Assembly: GCA_032378655.1 (NCBI GenBank)
Contig: JAVYJS010000002.1
Span: forward strand, 1-64,000
Direction: 5' to 3'
Source of the DNA: Arsenophonus melophagi
GTDB taxonomy: Bacteria; Pseudomonadota; Gammaproteobacteria; Enterobacterales; Enterobacteriaceae
DNA length: 64,000 nt
Numbering within the stretch: the first letter of the stretch is position 1; the number at the start of each line of letters is the position of its first letter. Made by a program: the position numbers and the translations under genes. Below, one piece after another: positions 11,515 through 21,521 of the stretch. Under the pieces are notes generated by a model. The model worked only from the letters and a program-made list of their open reading frames with translations, was not told the DNA's origin and did no database searches.

Positions 11515-12067
11515 TACAAAATCATAAAAACAAATTATTATGCCTACATAATATGCTTATGTATTTGAAGAATTTATATCTATAAATAATAATAATGTAA
11601 AATCTTTACTTTTAAAAATATAAAACCGATAGATTCAAGATCTATAATAAGTTTTTAGTATTAATGCTATTACTAGAACCTATATAAATACAGTAAAAAA
11701 AATACAGTAAAAATGAACTCCTCTCTTGGTTAATAAGAGGATATTCTTGGGTAATATAGTACATTCTGTGATAATGTACAGGTATTGGAAATTTATTTTA
11801 TACCTATTATAATTGCTAATAATAGGTATACCCAACGATTTTCATAGAATGTTCTTTCCTATTTTTAGGAAATAGATTTTTAATCTCTCATAGCTTTCTT
11901 TATTAGAAAGCGTGTCGTGATCGATATCTTGAAGTTAAGTAATAAACTCAACTTCTTAGTTAAGAATGCATAGTACCAAAACACGGTTTATACCCTTACA
12001 ATAAGGGTATAAAATATAAATATAGGGTCATTCAATATATAGAGATTAGTAATCAACTACTGTAGAT

Positions 12068-12892
12068 TTAGTCTATTGTTCTTAGTAATTCATTAATGCA
12101 AACTTTTTTTCTAATTTTTTCATCAATTTTTTTGATAATAACAGCACAATATAAGCTATATCTGCCATTTTTAGCAGGTAAGTTACCTGCTATAACGACA
12201 GAGCCAGCTGGAATTCGGCCATAGAGAATTTTACCGCTTTCTATATCATAGATTTTAGTACTTTGGCCAATATAGACACCCATTGAGATAACAGAGCCTT
12301 CTTCAACAATCACACCTTCCACAATTTCTGAGCGTGCGCCAATAAAACAGTTATCTTCAATAATAGTTGCATTGTCTTGTAAAGGCTCAAGAACGCCACC
12401 AATACCTACTCCTCCAGATAAATGAACCTTTTTACCAATTTGTGCGCATGAACCAACAGTTGCCCATGTATCTATCATGGATCCTTCGTCAATATAAGCA
12501 CCAATATTAATATAAGATGGCATCACAACGGTATTTTTAGCAATGAAGGCTCCCTTTCTAACTGTTGCTGGCGGCACAACTCTGAAACCTTCTCGTTGAA
12601 AACGAGCATGATCATAGTCAGCAAATTTCATGGTTATTTTATCAAAGTAGCGGTTTTCTACTCCTGTAATTAATCGATTTTCATTAATAATGAAAGAGAG
12701 TAGTATGGCTTTTTTAAGCCATTGATGAGTTATCCACTTCCCATTAATTTTATTAGAAACTCTTAACTCACCTGTATCAAGTTTACTCATTACCTCATTT
12801 ATTGTATGGCTTAATTGATCATCATGTATCAGCTTTTTGCTTTCTTTTCTACGTGCGAAAGCATTTTCAATAATAATTTTATGTTGCTCCAT
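12068..12892 (-). CDS. dapD: Tetrahydrodipicolinate N-succinyltransferase DapD
   Basis: 274 residues, the same length as E. coli DapD. It transfers succinyl from succinyl-CoA to tetrahydrodipicolinate in the succinylase branch of lysine and meso-diaminopimelate synthesis, in the cytosol as a trimer. The middle of the protein (about residues 105-230) shows the isoleucine-rich hexapeptide repeats of a left-handed beta-helix, and the motifs DTWATVGSCAQIG and HLSGGVGIGGVLEP are intact; the C-terminus INELLRTID is conserved. A strong aggag site precedes the ATG. DAP is needed for peptidoglycan, which explains retention. No dap or glnD neighbour is present. A 29-bp-arm hairpin lies about 100 bases upstream. 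Confidence 0.97.
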   Translation of the reverse strand: MEQHKIIIENAFARRKESKKLIHDDQLSHTINEVMSKLDTGELRVSNKINGKWITHQWLKKAILLSFIINENRLITGVENRYFDKITMKFADYDHARFQREGFRVVPPATVRKGAFIAKNTVVMPSYINIGAYIDEGSMIDTWATVGSCAQIGKKVHLSGGVGIGGVLEPLQDNATIIEDNCFIGARSEIVEGVIVEEGSVISMGVYIGQSTKIYDIESGKILYGRIPAGSVVIAGNLPAKNGRYSLYCAVIIKKIDEKIRKKVCINELLRTID

Positions 12893-12995
12893 AACATTAC
12901 TTCTCCTATTAACTGTTAGTTATCTAAAAAAATATTTTTTTACATTTTTAGTTAAAAATTTTAGTCATTTCTTCCGGCTTGTATTGATGGATGTA

Positions 12996-13058
12996 TTTAT
13001 TTTTATTATTTTGAGTACTTACATTCATTATGTAAGTACTCAAAATAATAAAAATAAA
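12996..13058. repeat. Perfect inverted repeat, 29-bp arms, upstream of dapD
   Basis: Arms 12996-13024 and 13030-13058, loop of 5: the longest perfect stem in the window. It lies 104 bases upstream of the dapD start codon, so it could lie in or near its promoter. No T-tract follows in the dapD direction. Confidence 0.92.
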
Positions 13059-13441
13059 CTTTAATAGATGAGATAATGAAATTCGTAATGAATCTTACGT
13101 GTTTTAAATATTTAAAAGCTATGGTACTTTTAACTATTAGTAAATCATTATGAAAAATTTTCCTAGTAATCATCAATAGTCAAAAGTTTTTAATCTGATA
13201 TCGCAAAATATACATTGCAAAATGCAGTAATCAAATTACTGCATTTTGCAATCAACTGACTGAATAAATTCATAGTGTATTGATTGTGCCTATCAATGCG
13301 CTACATATGTCGATATAAATACATTATAGAATCATATTCATAATCATTTTAATTGTAGCTTAATAGAGATTTTCTATAGACACTATATTACTTTTTATAT
13401 AAAAGTAATATAAATACAGAGGTTAGCATGAATAATAGCAA
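13059..13441. other. Spacer between dapD and tusE with a hairpin
   Basis: No gene seen. It contains a perfect stem with 18-bp arms and a 3-base loop (13214-13231 and 13235-13252) and a 12-bp stem near 13384-13412 downstream of tusE. Confidence 0.6.
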
Positions 13442-13771
13442 TTAAATACAGCTTGCTGGTTTTGGCAAACCAGCAAGCTTTGCTATTTGTTGTGTAGGCC
13501 CTCTTGGAAATAGCCGATAAAGATATCGGCTATTTCCGATAGCCTTACCATATTTTTCAGCCAGTACTTTTACTAAAATCCGAATAGATGGCGAGGTATT
13601 GAATTCAAAATAAAATTCGCGAATGAAGTGAATAATTTCCAAGTGCTGTTTTGTTAAAATAATATTCTCTTCTTTAGCTAAAGCATATACCATGGACTCA
13701 CACCATTCTTTGCTATTTTTAAGATAGCCATCAGTATCAGTGTTAATTTTACGACCTTCAAATATAAACAT
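13442..13771 (-). CDS. tusE: Sulfur-relay protein TusE (DsrC family)
   Basis: 109 residues, the same size as E. coli TusE. It receives persulfide sulfur from TusBCD and passes it to MnmA for 2-thiouridine formation at the wobble position of tRNA-Lys, -Glu and -Gln. The conserved FNTSPSIRILVK and GNSRYLYRLFP blocks are present, as is the penultimate cysteine (Cys108 in ...PASCI) that carries the sulfur. Two perfect inverted repeats lie inside the coding sequence: arms 13450-13462/13467-13479 (13 bp) at the C-terminal codons and arms 13506-13519/13524-13537 (14 bp) within the NSRYLYRLF codons. Upstream DNA has two imperfect hairpins (near 13868-13905 and 13907-13940). Confidence 0.96.
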   Translation of the reverse strand: MFIFEGRKINTDTDGYLKNSKEWCESMVYALAKEENIILTKQHLEIIHFIREFYFEFNTSPSIRILVKVLAEKYGKAIGNSRYLYRLFPRGPTQQIAKLAGLPKPASCI

Positions 13772-14055
13772 ATACTCTTCTAATCTTCAATAAGAAGATA
13801 GCTAATTTAGAAAATTGAACTTTGACTTTCACATTTGTGAATTATCAATACAATAAATCATGATGAAAAATCATATGCATATTTATGATATACATATGAT
13901 TTTGTTATACATATCTTTCTGTATATAAAAAGATATGTATCACTACTCAAAATACCTTACCATTTTTTTATTAAAACACAAAAATTTATTAAGTAAAACT
14001 AAAACTGAGTTAGTATGTAGCGTGATAACATTATTTTACTAAACTTTTCAGTAGT

Positions 14056-14913
14056 TTAGCCTAAAACTCCTGCCCAATAGCCAAGAATACTAAGAATAAA
14101 AAAACTAATAATCATCCATAAGGGATTCACTTTATGCTTTAATAACCACATACAAATAAATGTTAATAGTAATGGCACCAAACCTGGCATCAGTTGATTT
14201 AATACTGTTTGTACAGTAGTAATTATTACTACTCCTGTATCTGGATTTTTTATCTCAGAAACCACTAACTGGATATTAACATTGGTCCATTTGTTTACCA
14301 ATGCGCCAATCACAAATAGTCCAAGAATAGAAGCACCTTCGGTCATTTTTTGCAAAAAGCTACCTTCCATATTATGAAAAATATCGAGTCCCTTTTTGTA
14401 GCCATAGTTGACACCGTAATAACGTGTGAGTAAACGAACTATATTAAATAATATAAAAAATAGTAATGGCCCAAGTAGATTGCCTGAAATTGCAATTCCT
14501 GCTCCTAATGCTGCAAAAACTGGTCGTACTGTGCCCCAAAAAATTGGATCGCCAACTCCAGCTAAAGGACCCATTAATCCAACTTTAATGGCATTAATAG
14601 CACCATCATCGATATTTCTACTATTAGCTCTTTGCTCCTCCATCGCAATAGTAACTCCTAAAATTGGCGCTGCAACATATGGATGTGTATTAAAAAACTC
14701 TAGATGACGCTTAATGGCTTGTTTACGTTCCTTACTCTTTTTAGGATATAAACGACGGATTATTGGGATCATGGAAAAACAAAAACCAAGTGCTTGCATA
14801 CGTTCAAAGTTCCACGATCCCTGGAACAGATTAGAACGTAAAAAAACTCTACGTATATCAGCACGAGTAATTTTTTTTTGATTTGTTTGGTTGCCTGAAG
14901 CTATATTTGTCAT
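14056..14913 (-). CDS. manZ: Mannose PTS component IID (ManZ)
   Basis: 285 residues (E. coli ManZ 283). With ManY it forms the membrane channel of the mannose/glucose/glucosamine phosphotransferase transporter. Family features seen: KKITRADIRRVFLRS at the N-terminus, the QGSWNFERMQALGF segment, GLMGPLAGVGDPIFWGT near residue 113, and a hydrophobic C-terminal anchor ending WAGVLG. It is third in manX-manY-manZ, starting 22 bases after manY, and is presumably cotranscribed. Nothing follows it for about 280 bases. Confidence 0.97.
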   Translation of the reverse strand: MTNIASGNQTNQKKITRADIRRVFLRSNLFQGSWNFERMQALGFCFSMIPIIRRLYPKKSKERKQAIKRHLEFFNTHPYVAAPILGVTIAMEEQRANSRNIDDGAINAIKVGLMGPLAGVGDPIFWGTVRPVFAALGAGIAISGNLLGPLLFFILFNIVRLLTRYYGVNYGYKKGLDIFHNMEGSFLQKMTEGASILGLFVIGALVNKWTNVNIQLVVSEIKNPDTGVVIITTVQTVLNQLMPGLVPLLLTFICMWLLKHKVNPLWMIISFFILSILGYWAGVLG

Positions 14914-14934
14914 GACTCCATCCCTTTCCCTTTA

Positions 14935-15735
14935 TTAATCTAATTCATTATCTAAGTCACTATTGTTACTCTTTTGCTTATTAGCAACTTGCAATTGGTT
15001 GTATTTTGGACTGAGTTGAATATACAAGATCGCCATTATGATACCAAGAACACCAAAAGCAACTAAATTGAAATCAGTAAATGCCGCTACTACAAAGCCA
15101 CAATAGAAAAATGGCATCAAATAACCTGCTTGCATCGTATTAATGACCATTGCATAAGCAACAATAACGATCATGCCACCGGCTATGTTCAATCCTTTAG
15201 TTACAACCTCTGGAATAGAATTCAATAAATATTGAATCTCTTCAGTTCCAACAGAGATAGCAACAATTAAAGCAGGAATAGCAACACGCATTGCGTGTAG
15301 TAAAAGAGCAGAGATATGAATTGTTGTTAATGCACTTAAATTACCAGATTGCGCAGCGCGTTCAGCAGCGTGTTGAAATGCAACCGTAAGTGTCCTAACA
15401 ATAATAGTTAATACTTGACCTGCAGCAGCAACAGGTATTGCTATAGCAATACCTGTGCTAATATCTTGTCCACCAACAATAACAAGAATAGCAGCAATAA
15501 TTGAGGCTAATGCAGCATCTGGTGCAACCACTGCTCCAATATTCATCCATCCTAGAGCAATCATTTCCAGTGTACCACCGATAATTATACCTTTTTTTAA
15601 ATCACCTAGAATCAGAGCAATGAGAGTACAAGCAATTAAAGGGCGATGAAATTGGAATTCATCCAGAATAGAGCCCATGCCAGCAATAGAGGCAACAAGA
15701 AAAACAAGTATAATTTGAAAAACAGTAAGCTCCAT
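14935..15735 (-). CDS. manY: Mannose PTS component IIC (ManY)
   Basis: 266-residue polytopic membrane permease subunit (E. coli ManY 266). It begins MELTVFQIILVFLVASIAGM and carries the conserved GMGSILDEFQFHRPL and GTLEMIALGWMNIGA motifs of the sugar-binding IIC family. It translocates hexoses that are phosphorylated by ManX. The gene sits 66 bases after manX; a ggagat site precedes its ATG. Confidence 0.97.
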   Translation of the reverse strand: MELTVFQIILVFLVASIAGMGSILDEFQFHRPLIACTLIALILGDLKKGIIIGGTLEMIALGWMNIGAVVAPDAALASIIAAILVIVGGQDISTGIAIAIPVAAAGQVLTIIVRTLTVAFQHAAERAAQSGNLSALTTIHISALLLHAMRVAIPALIVAISVGTEEIQYLLNSIPEVVTKGLNIAGGMIVIVAYAMVINTMQAGYLMPFFYCGFVVAAFTDFNLVAFGVLGIIMAILYIQLSPKYNQLQVANKQKSNNSDLDNELD

Positions 15736-15801
15736 TGTTTATCTCCTGTAAGCAACAATGTGAGTGAATATACTTTTAGATCCGAATATATAACTAAAAA
15801 C

Positions 15802-16776
15802 TCACCTTTTTGCTCTTTGAATGAGAGTGAACATATCCAGTTTATGATCACTAAAAACTTGACGAGCTTCGAGTTCAATACCGCGTTTAGATAATTTTTT
15901 AAATGCCTCTATATCCTCATTATTAATTGCGATCACATTGCTCACACGGGTTTTACCATCACAGTAAGCCATGCCACCGATATTAACAGAATTGATTTCA
16001 ACACCGCTTTCAACAAGGCATAGAACATCTGCAGGATTAGTAAATAAAAGCATAACGCGTTCACCGGCATATTTAGGATTATTATAGATACGAATACATT
16101 TTTCTATGTCGATTACATGCGCTGTAATTCCAGGAGGTGCTACTTGTTTTAACAGGGTCGATCGGATCTGATCTTTAGCAATTTCATTGTTTACTACAAT
16201 GATGCGCTTAACTTTTGTTTCTTTAGTCCAACGAGTAACTACCTGACCATGAATTAAACGGTCATCAATTCTTGCAAGTGCAATAAACATGTGGTCTTTT
16301 GCAGTTTTATGGGCTGTATGAGATACGAGGGAGATCGGAGCCGATAAATGTTGTATTCTATTGCCGGTATGCACACTATTGAGTGCTTTAATTTCATTGC
16401 AGCCAGTTTCTATAGCAGTGCTAACTAATTCATGAAAAACAAGATTGTCATTACGCGATAATAAAGTTGCTACTAACATTGGAATGTTCACTCCAGTAAT
16501 AATATTATATTTGTCTTTATCTTTACTTTCAATAATTCGACTAGCAGCATTAAATGGACTACCTCCCCACATGTCTACTAAAAATAAAACACCTTGAGAA
16601 ATATCTAGCTCATTAAGTTTTTGATTATATTTTTCAATTAAAAGATCAGTATTTTCATTTATCGCAAAATCTATATAGGCGACATTTTTTTGTTCACCGA
16701 TCAACATTTCAGCGGTTATGAGCAACTGTTTTGCAACAAAACCATGAGTGCTAATTATGATCGCTACACTCACCAC
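15802..16776 (-). CDS. manX: Mannose PTS component IIAB (ManX)
   Basis: 324 residues (E. coli ManX 323). Two domains: IIA at about 1-135 with the phosphoacceptor His11 in ISTHGFVA, and IIB at about 160-324 with its phosphoacceptor histidine in IDDRLIHGQV. The Ala/Pro-rich linker of E. coli is replaced by a shorter Ser/His-rich one. It passes phosphate from HPr to the incoming sugar. Retention of the whole operon implies that the cell still imports host hexose or amino sugar. The E. coli regulators act at a promoter upstream; the 16777-16980 region has an 18-bp palindrome (16895-16912) but no clear operator. Confidence 0.97.
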   Translation of the reverse strand: MVSVAIIISTHGFVAKQLLITAEMLIGEQKNVAYIDFAINENTDLLIEKYNQKLNELDISQGVLFLVDMWGGSPFNAASRIIESKDKDKYNIITGVNIPMLVATLLSRNDNLVFHELVSTAIETGCNEIKALNSVHTGNRIQHLSAPISLVSHTAHKTAKDHMFIALARIDDRLIHGQVVTRWTKETKVKRIIVVNNEIAKDQIRSTLLKQVAPPGITAHVIDIEKCIRIYNNPKYAGERVMLLFTNPADVLCLVESGVEINSVNIGGMAYCDGKTRVSNVIAINNEDIEAFKKLSKRGIELEARQVFSDHKLDMFTLIQRAKR

Positions 16777-17934
16777 TTATCTCCTCAGAAGTAAGTTAAA
16801 CATTAAAATAACTATTAAAAACGTACTTTCTGTTGCTAGATAAATACAATTAAATATTCATTATTATGAATAGCTTCATGTTATGAATTATGAACCTTAC
16901 TTTAAAGTAAGGAATAATTCTATAGATTTCTTACCTAAGTATAAGAAAAGATGTTACTGATTAGAAAATTTCACAATACAAATTAATCGTTCTGTAGAGA
17001 AAAATGAATTTCATAAAACAATTTTTTTTATTATATTGCTATGTATCTTTTGAGTCATGTTAGTCTTCATTAGCAATTATATGAATATAAGATATGCTTT
17101 AATGTGTGATAGAATGCAAGCATAGCAAAACCTTTATTATCATTAATATACAGATAGATGATAAATAAACTAATCTTGATTATTTTATAGCTTGATATAA
17201 ACACAACGAAAACATGAAAAGAATGGTGCAGTTTCTATAGAATTCTCTTTTTGTCATATGAAGAACTTTTACTCATAGAATCACATTATGTTGCATGTAA
17301 TGAGCTTTTACTTATCCTGAAACAAAATTTAAGGATAGGAACAGTTAAGACCTTAATGATGCTATTCAGAAATTTTAGATTGCTATATAAACTTGCTCAG
17401 AATTTCTATACTTCACGTTTGAACTCACTCACTTCGCTAATAATCAATTAACAGGCAATATCTATTTTTTGCAAATCTAATCTCAGCATTTAATCGATTA
17501 AATAGAAAATTCTTCTCTTCAAAGAAGAAGTAATGTCTTGGCAAGCTTAAGAAGAAAACAACAATTGTATCGTACTGACTTAACGGGATCAAATACAGTG
17601 ATCATATAGGCAAAGAAGATTAAAGGATATCAAAAGCAAAATTATTTTAATCGTACATTATAACGGTCAAGATGGATCTCTTTTCATCTTTGATGTTCAT
17701 GAATTATAATGGAATATGGAATAAAGAATATGTTAAAGTAAACATGTTTAAGACTTCTTCCAATAAAATAGACGGCAAGTTCCGCTGGCTTTCTGTAAAA
17801 TTGGTTACTCTGGCAATAAGAGTGGAGAATAACCTCTTGTAGTAAAAAGATTTATAGGGTTCAGGATTATAAATCATGGCCCATTACACTGCAGAGCTTT
17901 CTAATATGATTAGCGCTATATCCTTGCCATGGTA
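16777..17934. other. Degraded region between manX and pabB
   Basis: In E. coli nudL, sdaA, yoaD and yoaE lie here. No intact gene remains. An 18-bp perfect palindrome sits at 16895-16912. On the minus strand near 17770-17810 the codons read RKPAELAVYFIG, weakly like the RKHAGQVAFPGG stretch of NudL and in the expected position and direction after pabB. I treat this as a possible, unproven nudL remnant. Confidence 0.4.
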
Positions 17935-19302
17935 TTAACAAGGATCATTATTAATGATTAGTAATATTCTACTAAGCTTATCAAAAGTCTCTTGATATTC
18001 TTTTTTAGCTGTACTATCAACTACAATACCACCGCCAGCCCAAGCATAAAAGTATTGATTTTCAGTTAATAAGGTTCTTATGTTGATATTTGTATCCATC
18101 GTACCACAGAAACTAATATAACCGATAGAACCACAATAGCTATGGCGTCTATGCGGTTCAAGCTCATCAATAATTTCCATAGAACGTATTTTCGGTACCC
18201 CGGTAATTGAACCTCCTGGAAAGCAAGCTCTTAATAGATCAGCTGCATGGTAATGATCAGGTAATTTTGCTACAATTGTGCTAACTAGATGATGAATAGC
18301 TGGAAACGATTCAACTACACACAGTTCTTGAACACTGACTGTGCCTGGAATTGCTACTTTCCCAATATCATTACGCAATAAATCAACTATCATGACATTT
18401 TCAGCGCGTTCTTTAATTGATGATTTTAAACATGTTATCTGTTCTTGATCTTCTTTTTCATCTACATTTAATAGTCTAGGTAATGTGCCTTTAATTGGAC
18501 GAGCTTGAATTGATTTTTTATGTAGCTGAAGAAAGCGCTCCGGAGAGAAACTCAGAACACAATTTTGTTCTAAACGCACAAAAGCAGAAAAAGGTGCTTG
18601 ATTATTTTGATTAAGTTTAAGAAAAGCTTCCCATTCATTACCTTTATATTTTGCTTTAAAACGCTGTGCTAAATTAATTTGGTAGCAATCGCCATCACGC
18701 AAATATTGATGAATTTGATCAATTTTGCGACGATATTGTTGTTCTGACATGTTACTTTCCCATGCTTCGCACATTTGAAATTTTTCAGTGTGTACTTTTG
18801 TTTGATTTTCTAGCCACACTAATCGGTTTTTAACATTTTGGTAACTCAGTAAAGTTACTATTTTTTTATGGTGATCAACGATCAATGCCCAGAGATAAAT
18901 ACCGATCGCCATATCAGGAAAGCACAACTCGTTTTTTGCTTGTTTTGGTAAAATTTCGATGCGCCGACATAAATCGTAAGAAAATATACCTAAAGCACCC
19001 CCTTGAAAAGGAAGATCATGATTTTCTGTAACAGAAATGTTCAAATGCTGCATTTCACCTTTTAATAACTCAAAAGGATCAACCATGGAATTTATTTTTT
19101 TATTTTTTCGTTGAATATTTGTGATACTTTCTCTTGTTTCTAAAGTAGTGATTGGATCTGCAACAACAATATCAAAACGGTTATACAAGTGATTAGCATA
19201 ACCAGAATGTAATACCATCGCCCATGGTTGGTTGGCTATAGTACTAAAATAACTGATTGCCTTGTCTGGATCGTAAGGTAATTGAATCTTTTGCAGGCGC
19301 AT
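17935..19302 (-). CDS. pabB: Aminodeoxychorismate synthase component I (PabB)
   Basis: 455 residues (E. coli 453). It converts chorismate to 4-amino-4-deoxychorismate using ammonia from PabA, the first step of p-aminobenzoate and folate synthesis. The chorismate-binding half shows PIKGT (the PabB-specific catalytic lysine), then ERAENVMIVDLLRNDIG, FPGGSITGVPK and GSIGYISFCG. The MST-family lysine identifies it as PabB rather than TrpE, which has alanine there. Gene order pabB then manXYZ, all in one direction, copies E. coli. The acceptor genes pabA and pabC are not in this window. Confidence 0.96.
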   Translation of the reverse strand: MRLQKIQLPYDPDKAISYFSTIANQPWAMVLHSGYANHLYNRFDIVVADPITTLETRESITNIQRKNKKINSMVDPFELLKGEMQHLNISVTENHDLPFQGGALGIFSYDLCRRIEILPKQAKNELCFPDMAIGIYLWALIVDHHKKIVTLLSYQNVKNRLVWLENQTKVHTEKFQMCEAWESNMSEQQYRRKIDQIHQYLRDGDCYQINLAQRFKAKYKGNEWEAFLKLNQNNQAPFSAFVRLEQNCVLSFSPERFLQLHKKSIQARPIKGTLPRLLNVDEKEDQEQITCLKSSIKERAENVMIVDLLRNDIGKVAIPGTVSVQELCVVESFPAIHHLVSTIVAKLPDHYHAADLLRACFPGGSITGVPKIRSMEIIDELEPHRRHSYCGSIGYISFCGTMDTNINIRTLLTENQYFYAWAGGGIVVDSTAKKEYQETFDKLSRILLIINNDPC

Positions 19303-19980
19303 ATTAATTAAGTAATATTAAAAGTTTAATGCTATATTATCATAATATAGTGCTTTCATAGGACACTGTGCTCATGAAAAATGAGCACAGTGTGTTAAAA
19401 TATTAACACTAAATTATCTATAGAACAATTTTGATGCAACCAATGCATTAATTGATGCCTGACAATACAAGCTTGGAAAGCCATTGTCTGATTTATATTA
19501 TAAATGAATACATGCAACATAATTTTTACTAAAAAGAGTATATATCGACTCTAAAATCAGCTTTTACATTATTGTACATTATTCATGATTGCACATTGTT
19601 CATGTTAATGCATTTGAAGTAAAATATGAGCATGATAATATACTTTCATATTAATTATCAAGATATTTTAGGATAGTATTGTACACTAGTTTAAGTTCTA
19701 GAAACTTACAAGATTAGAACAGCTCGATTTATTAGATGTTGATAAAACTAGCTACAAACTTAAAAAAACAAAGCATAATGTTCAAAATCTATTTACCATA
19801 GGTAAATAGATATATAAGGTAGATAAATATAAAACACTACTTTTCCGTAAAGTAATATTATAGTTTTATAGAAACAGAACTACTGAAAGTAGTTCTTTGA
19901 TAAAGACGAACAACCCACTAGGTAATGGTAGAGCAAAACATCAATAGTTCAGTTATTAGTTTTTAATACTCAAAAACTAA

Positions 19981-20021
19981 TCACCAAAATTGACAATCTT
20001 AACGATTGTCAATTTTGGTGA
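19981..20021. repeat. Perfect inverted repeat, 18-bp arms
   Basis: Arms 19981-19998 and 20004-20021, loop of 5. It abuts a 10-bp stem ending at 19981, so two hairpins share one base. Confidence 0.88.
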
Positions 20022-20171
20022 AAAGAAAAAATGTTTAATCAGTCAATATTTATATATTGATTGCTTATTAGTGTTAAAAGAAAGTTGATTGTTTTTGTGG
20101 CTTGATTGTTTTTTTGTGGCAACGCTTAACAGCCATGATGGGCGTACTCTCTTTTCATTGTACCAATAATT

Positions 20172-20209
20172 CAAGATATGTGTTTCATGGCTATGAAACA
20201 CATATCTTG
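20172..20209. repeat. Perfect inverted repeat, 17-bp arms
   Basis: Arms 20172-20188 and 20193-20209 with a 4-base loop. Confidence 0.88.
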
Positions 20210-20599
20210 TGAGGGAAAAATCAAAATTTGATCAAAATCTTTATCGTTTTTGCAATTTAAACCGCGCAATTTTGTTGATTTAAAATCAAAAAAAAATAAC
20301 TTAGTACTAAAATTACTAACTGTCATTTTAACTTTTAGTAAAATAGTTTACATAAAAATAAATTCCAGGTACATTCATAATATACCATTGCAATACATTA
20401 TGAAGATGAAAGATGCAAGATGTATAATGATCATATCATCATTTCTATCTATTGTACTGGAACCTAATAATCAATCACAGCATAAAAGAGATTTAAGATT
20501 GATATTTAAAATACAAAATTTTTATAAAAATTAAACTTACTAAGTTAATAATTGATCACTATTGTTAATAACAGTTTTCTAGAATTTTTAAAACTACTC

Positions 20600-20640
20600 T
20601 CTCACTAGAGAATTTATATATCATAAATTCTCTAGTGAGA
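20600..20640. repeat. Perfect inverted repeat, 18-bp arms, with T-tract
   Basis: Arms 20600-20617 and 20623-20640, loop of 5, followed on the plus strand by a run of seven T (20642-20648). It has the form of an intrinsic terminator, but no plus-strand gene precedes it; it may have belonged to a lost gene. Confidence 0.8.
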
Positions 20641-20890
20641 ATTTTTTTATTACTAACCAGTTTTTAATCAACAAAACTATAACACATCAAACATTTGTAT
20701 TGTATTAAGTGAGCAATGATAAATATTTTCATTGCAGTGCAATTTTCGCTCAGATTTTCTTTATATCATCATGGGAATAATATAGTTGGAACAATATAGA
20801 AAGCTGCATTGATGCTGTACATTTCTGCTTTTCATCTATTTCTTCCTTGCCTAACAAAAAACTTTTTAAAAAAATTACTTTATATCGTAT

Positions 20891-20934
20891 AAAATTATTA
20901 GTGCTCTACTAGCAACTAAAGCACTAATAATTTT
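20891..20934. repeat. Inverted repeat, 15-bp arms, bidirectional A/T flanks
   Basis: Arms 20891-20905 and 20920-20934 with a 14-base loop. Both ends carry A or T runs, so it could terminate in either direction; acpP ends about 590 bases away on the minus strand. Confidence 0.7.
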
Positions 20935-21521
20935 TCTACATTCAAGGCTTACATTAATAATGTCTTATGAAAATATGTCTTATTAAGAAGCGCTCATAAA
21001 TCTATTTAATTCAGGCTAATTACAGTTTTTTTTAAAAAAATCCTTAACCTCAATAGCCATCTATGCAATTTTGTGCCAAATATTTTTACAAAGTAAAAAA
21101 TCATAGTGTTTTAAAAATCATAGTGTTTATTGGATATTTATTAACGCATCTTCTATAAATTATTTAATGAAAGTAACTCTCTCTCTTTATAAGAGAGCCA
21201 TCTCGTTCGCATCTTAATCAAGATATCATTAGCTGAATTATATCTTGAATGTAATGCTTTAACTAAGCTAGCGAAATGGCTGATTTTTATCACTGATAAA
21301 ATGTTTAATCCGATTGCAGGCGTTGGTCTACTAGCATGCATCATCCAAGATGATGAACTGTATTCTCTAGATGAGAGATCATAACGAGTCCATTTATAAC
21401 TACTCAACATTTTACTGTTTTTCCTCATTCAAGAAAAAAGAAAGAAGCTTTGATGAAAATACAGATGGTCCATCGACCTCCTAAATAAATGTATAAAATG
21501 CTCTATAATTAAATTTGCGGC

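Larger units (their letters stand above)
6056..12067. other. 6-kb gene desert rich in perfect hairpins
   Basis: No gene or confidently identified pseudogene across six kilobases. Besides the long inverted repeats listed separately it holds stems at 6291-6322 (10-bp arms), 7153-7192 (15-bp arms), 7500-7527 (12), 7757-7778 (10), 8031-8071 (14), 8417-8444 (13), a loopless 22-bp palindrome at 8777-8798, 10467-10499 (14), 11799-11830 (12) and 11987-12013 (12). A short frame near 9500-9590 looks protein-like but I could not assign it. Confidence 0.6.
19303..21521. other. 2.2-kb gene-poor region between pabB and acpP
   Basis: E. coli would have fabF, pabC, mltG, tmk and holB downstream of acpP. None is recognisable. 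Short frames at 20250-20534 (+) and 21153-21428 (-) show no family similarity to me. Many perfect inverted repeats are present: 19363-19393 (13-bp arms), 19787-19811 (11), 19955-19981 (10) and those listed separately. Confidence 0.55.

Noticed and set aside
17760..17930. Possible nudL remnant after pabB
   Set aside because: Only a dozen residues resemble the Nudix stretch (RKPAELAVYFIG against RKHAGQVAFPGG). Position fits, but the match is too short to list as a pseudogene.
20250..20534. 94-residue plus-strand frame
   Set aside because: Lysine/isoleucine-rich with no motif, no ribosome site, in AT-rich DNA where such frames arise by chance.
21153..21428. 91-residue minus-strand frame downstream of acpP
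   Set aside because: Checked against fabF, pabC, mltG, tmk and holB, which occur here in E. coli; no convincing alignment, and composition looks random.
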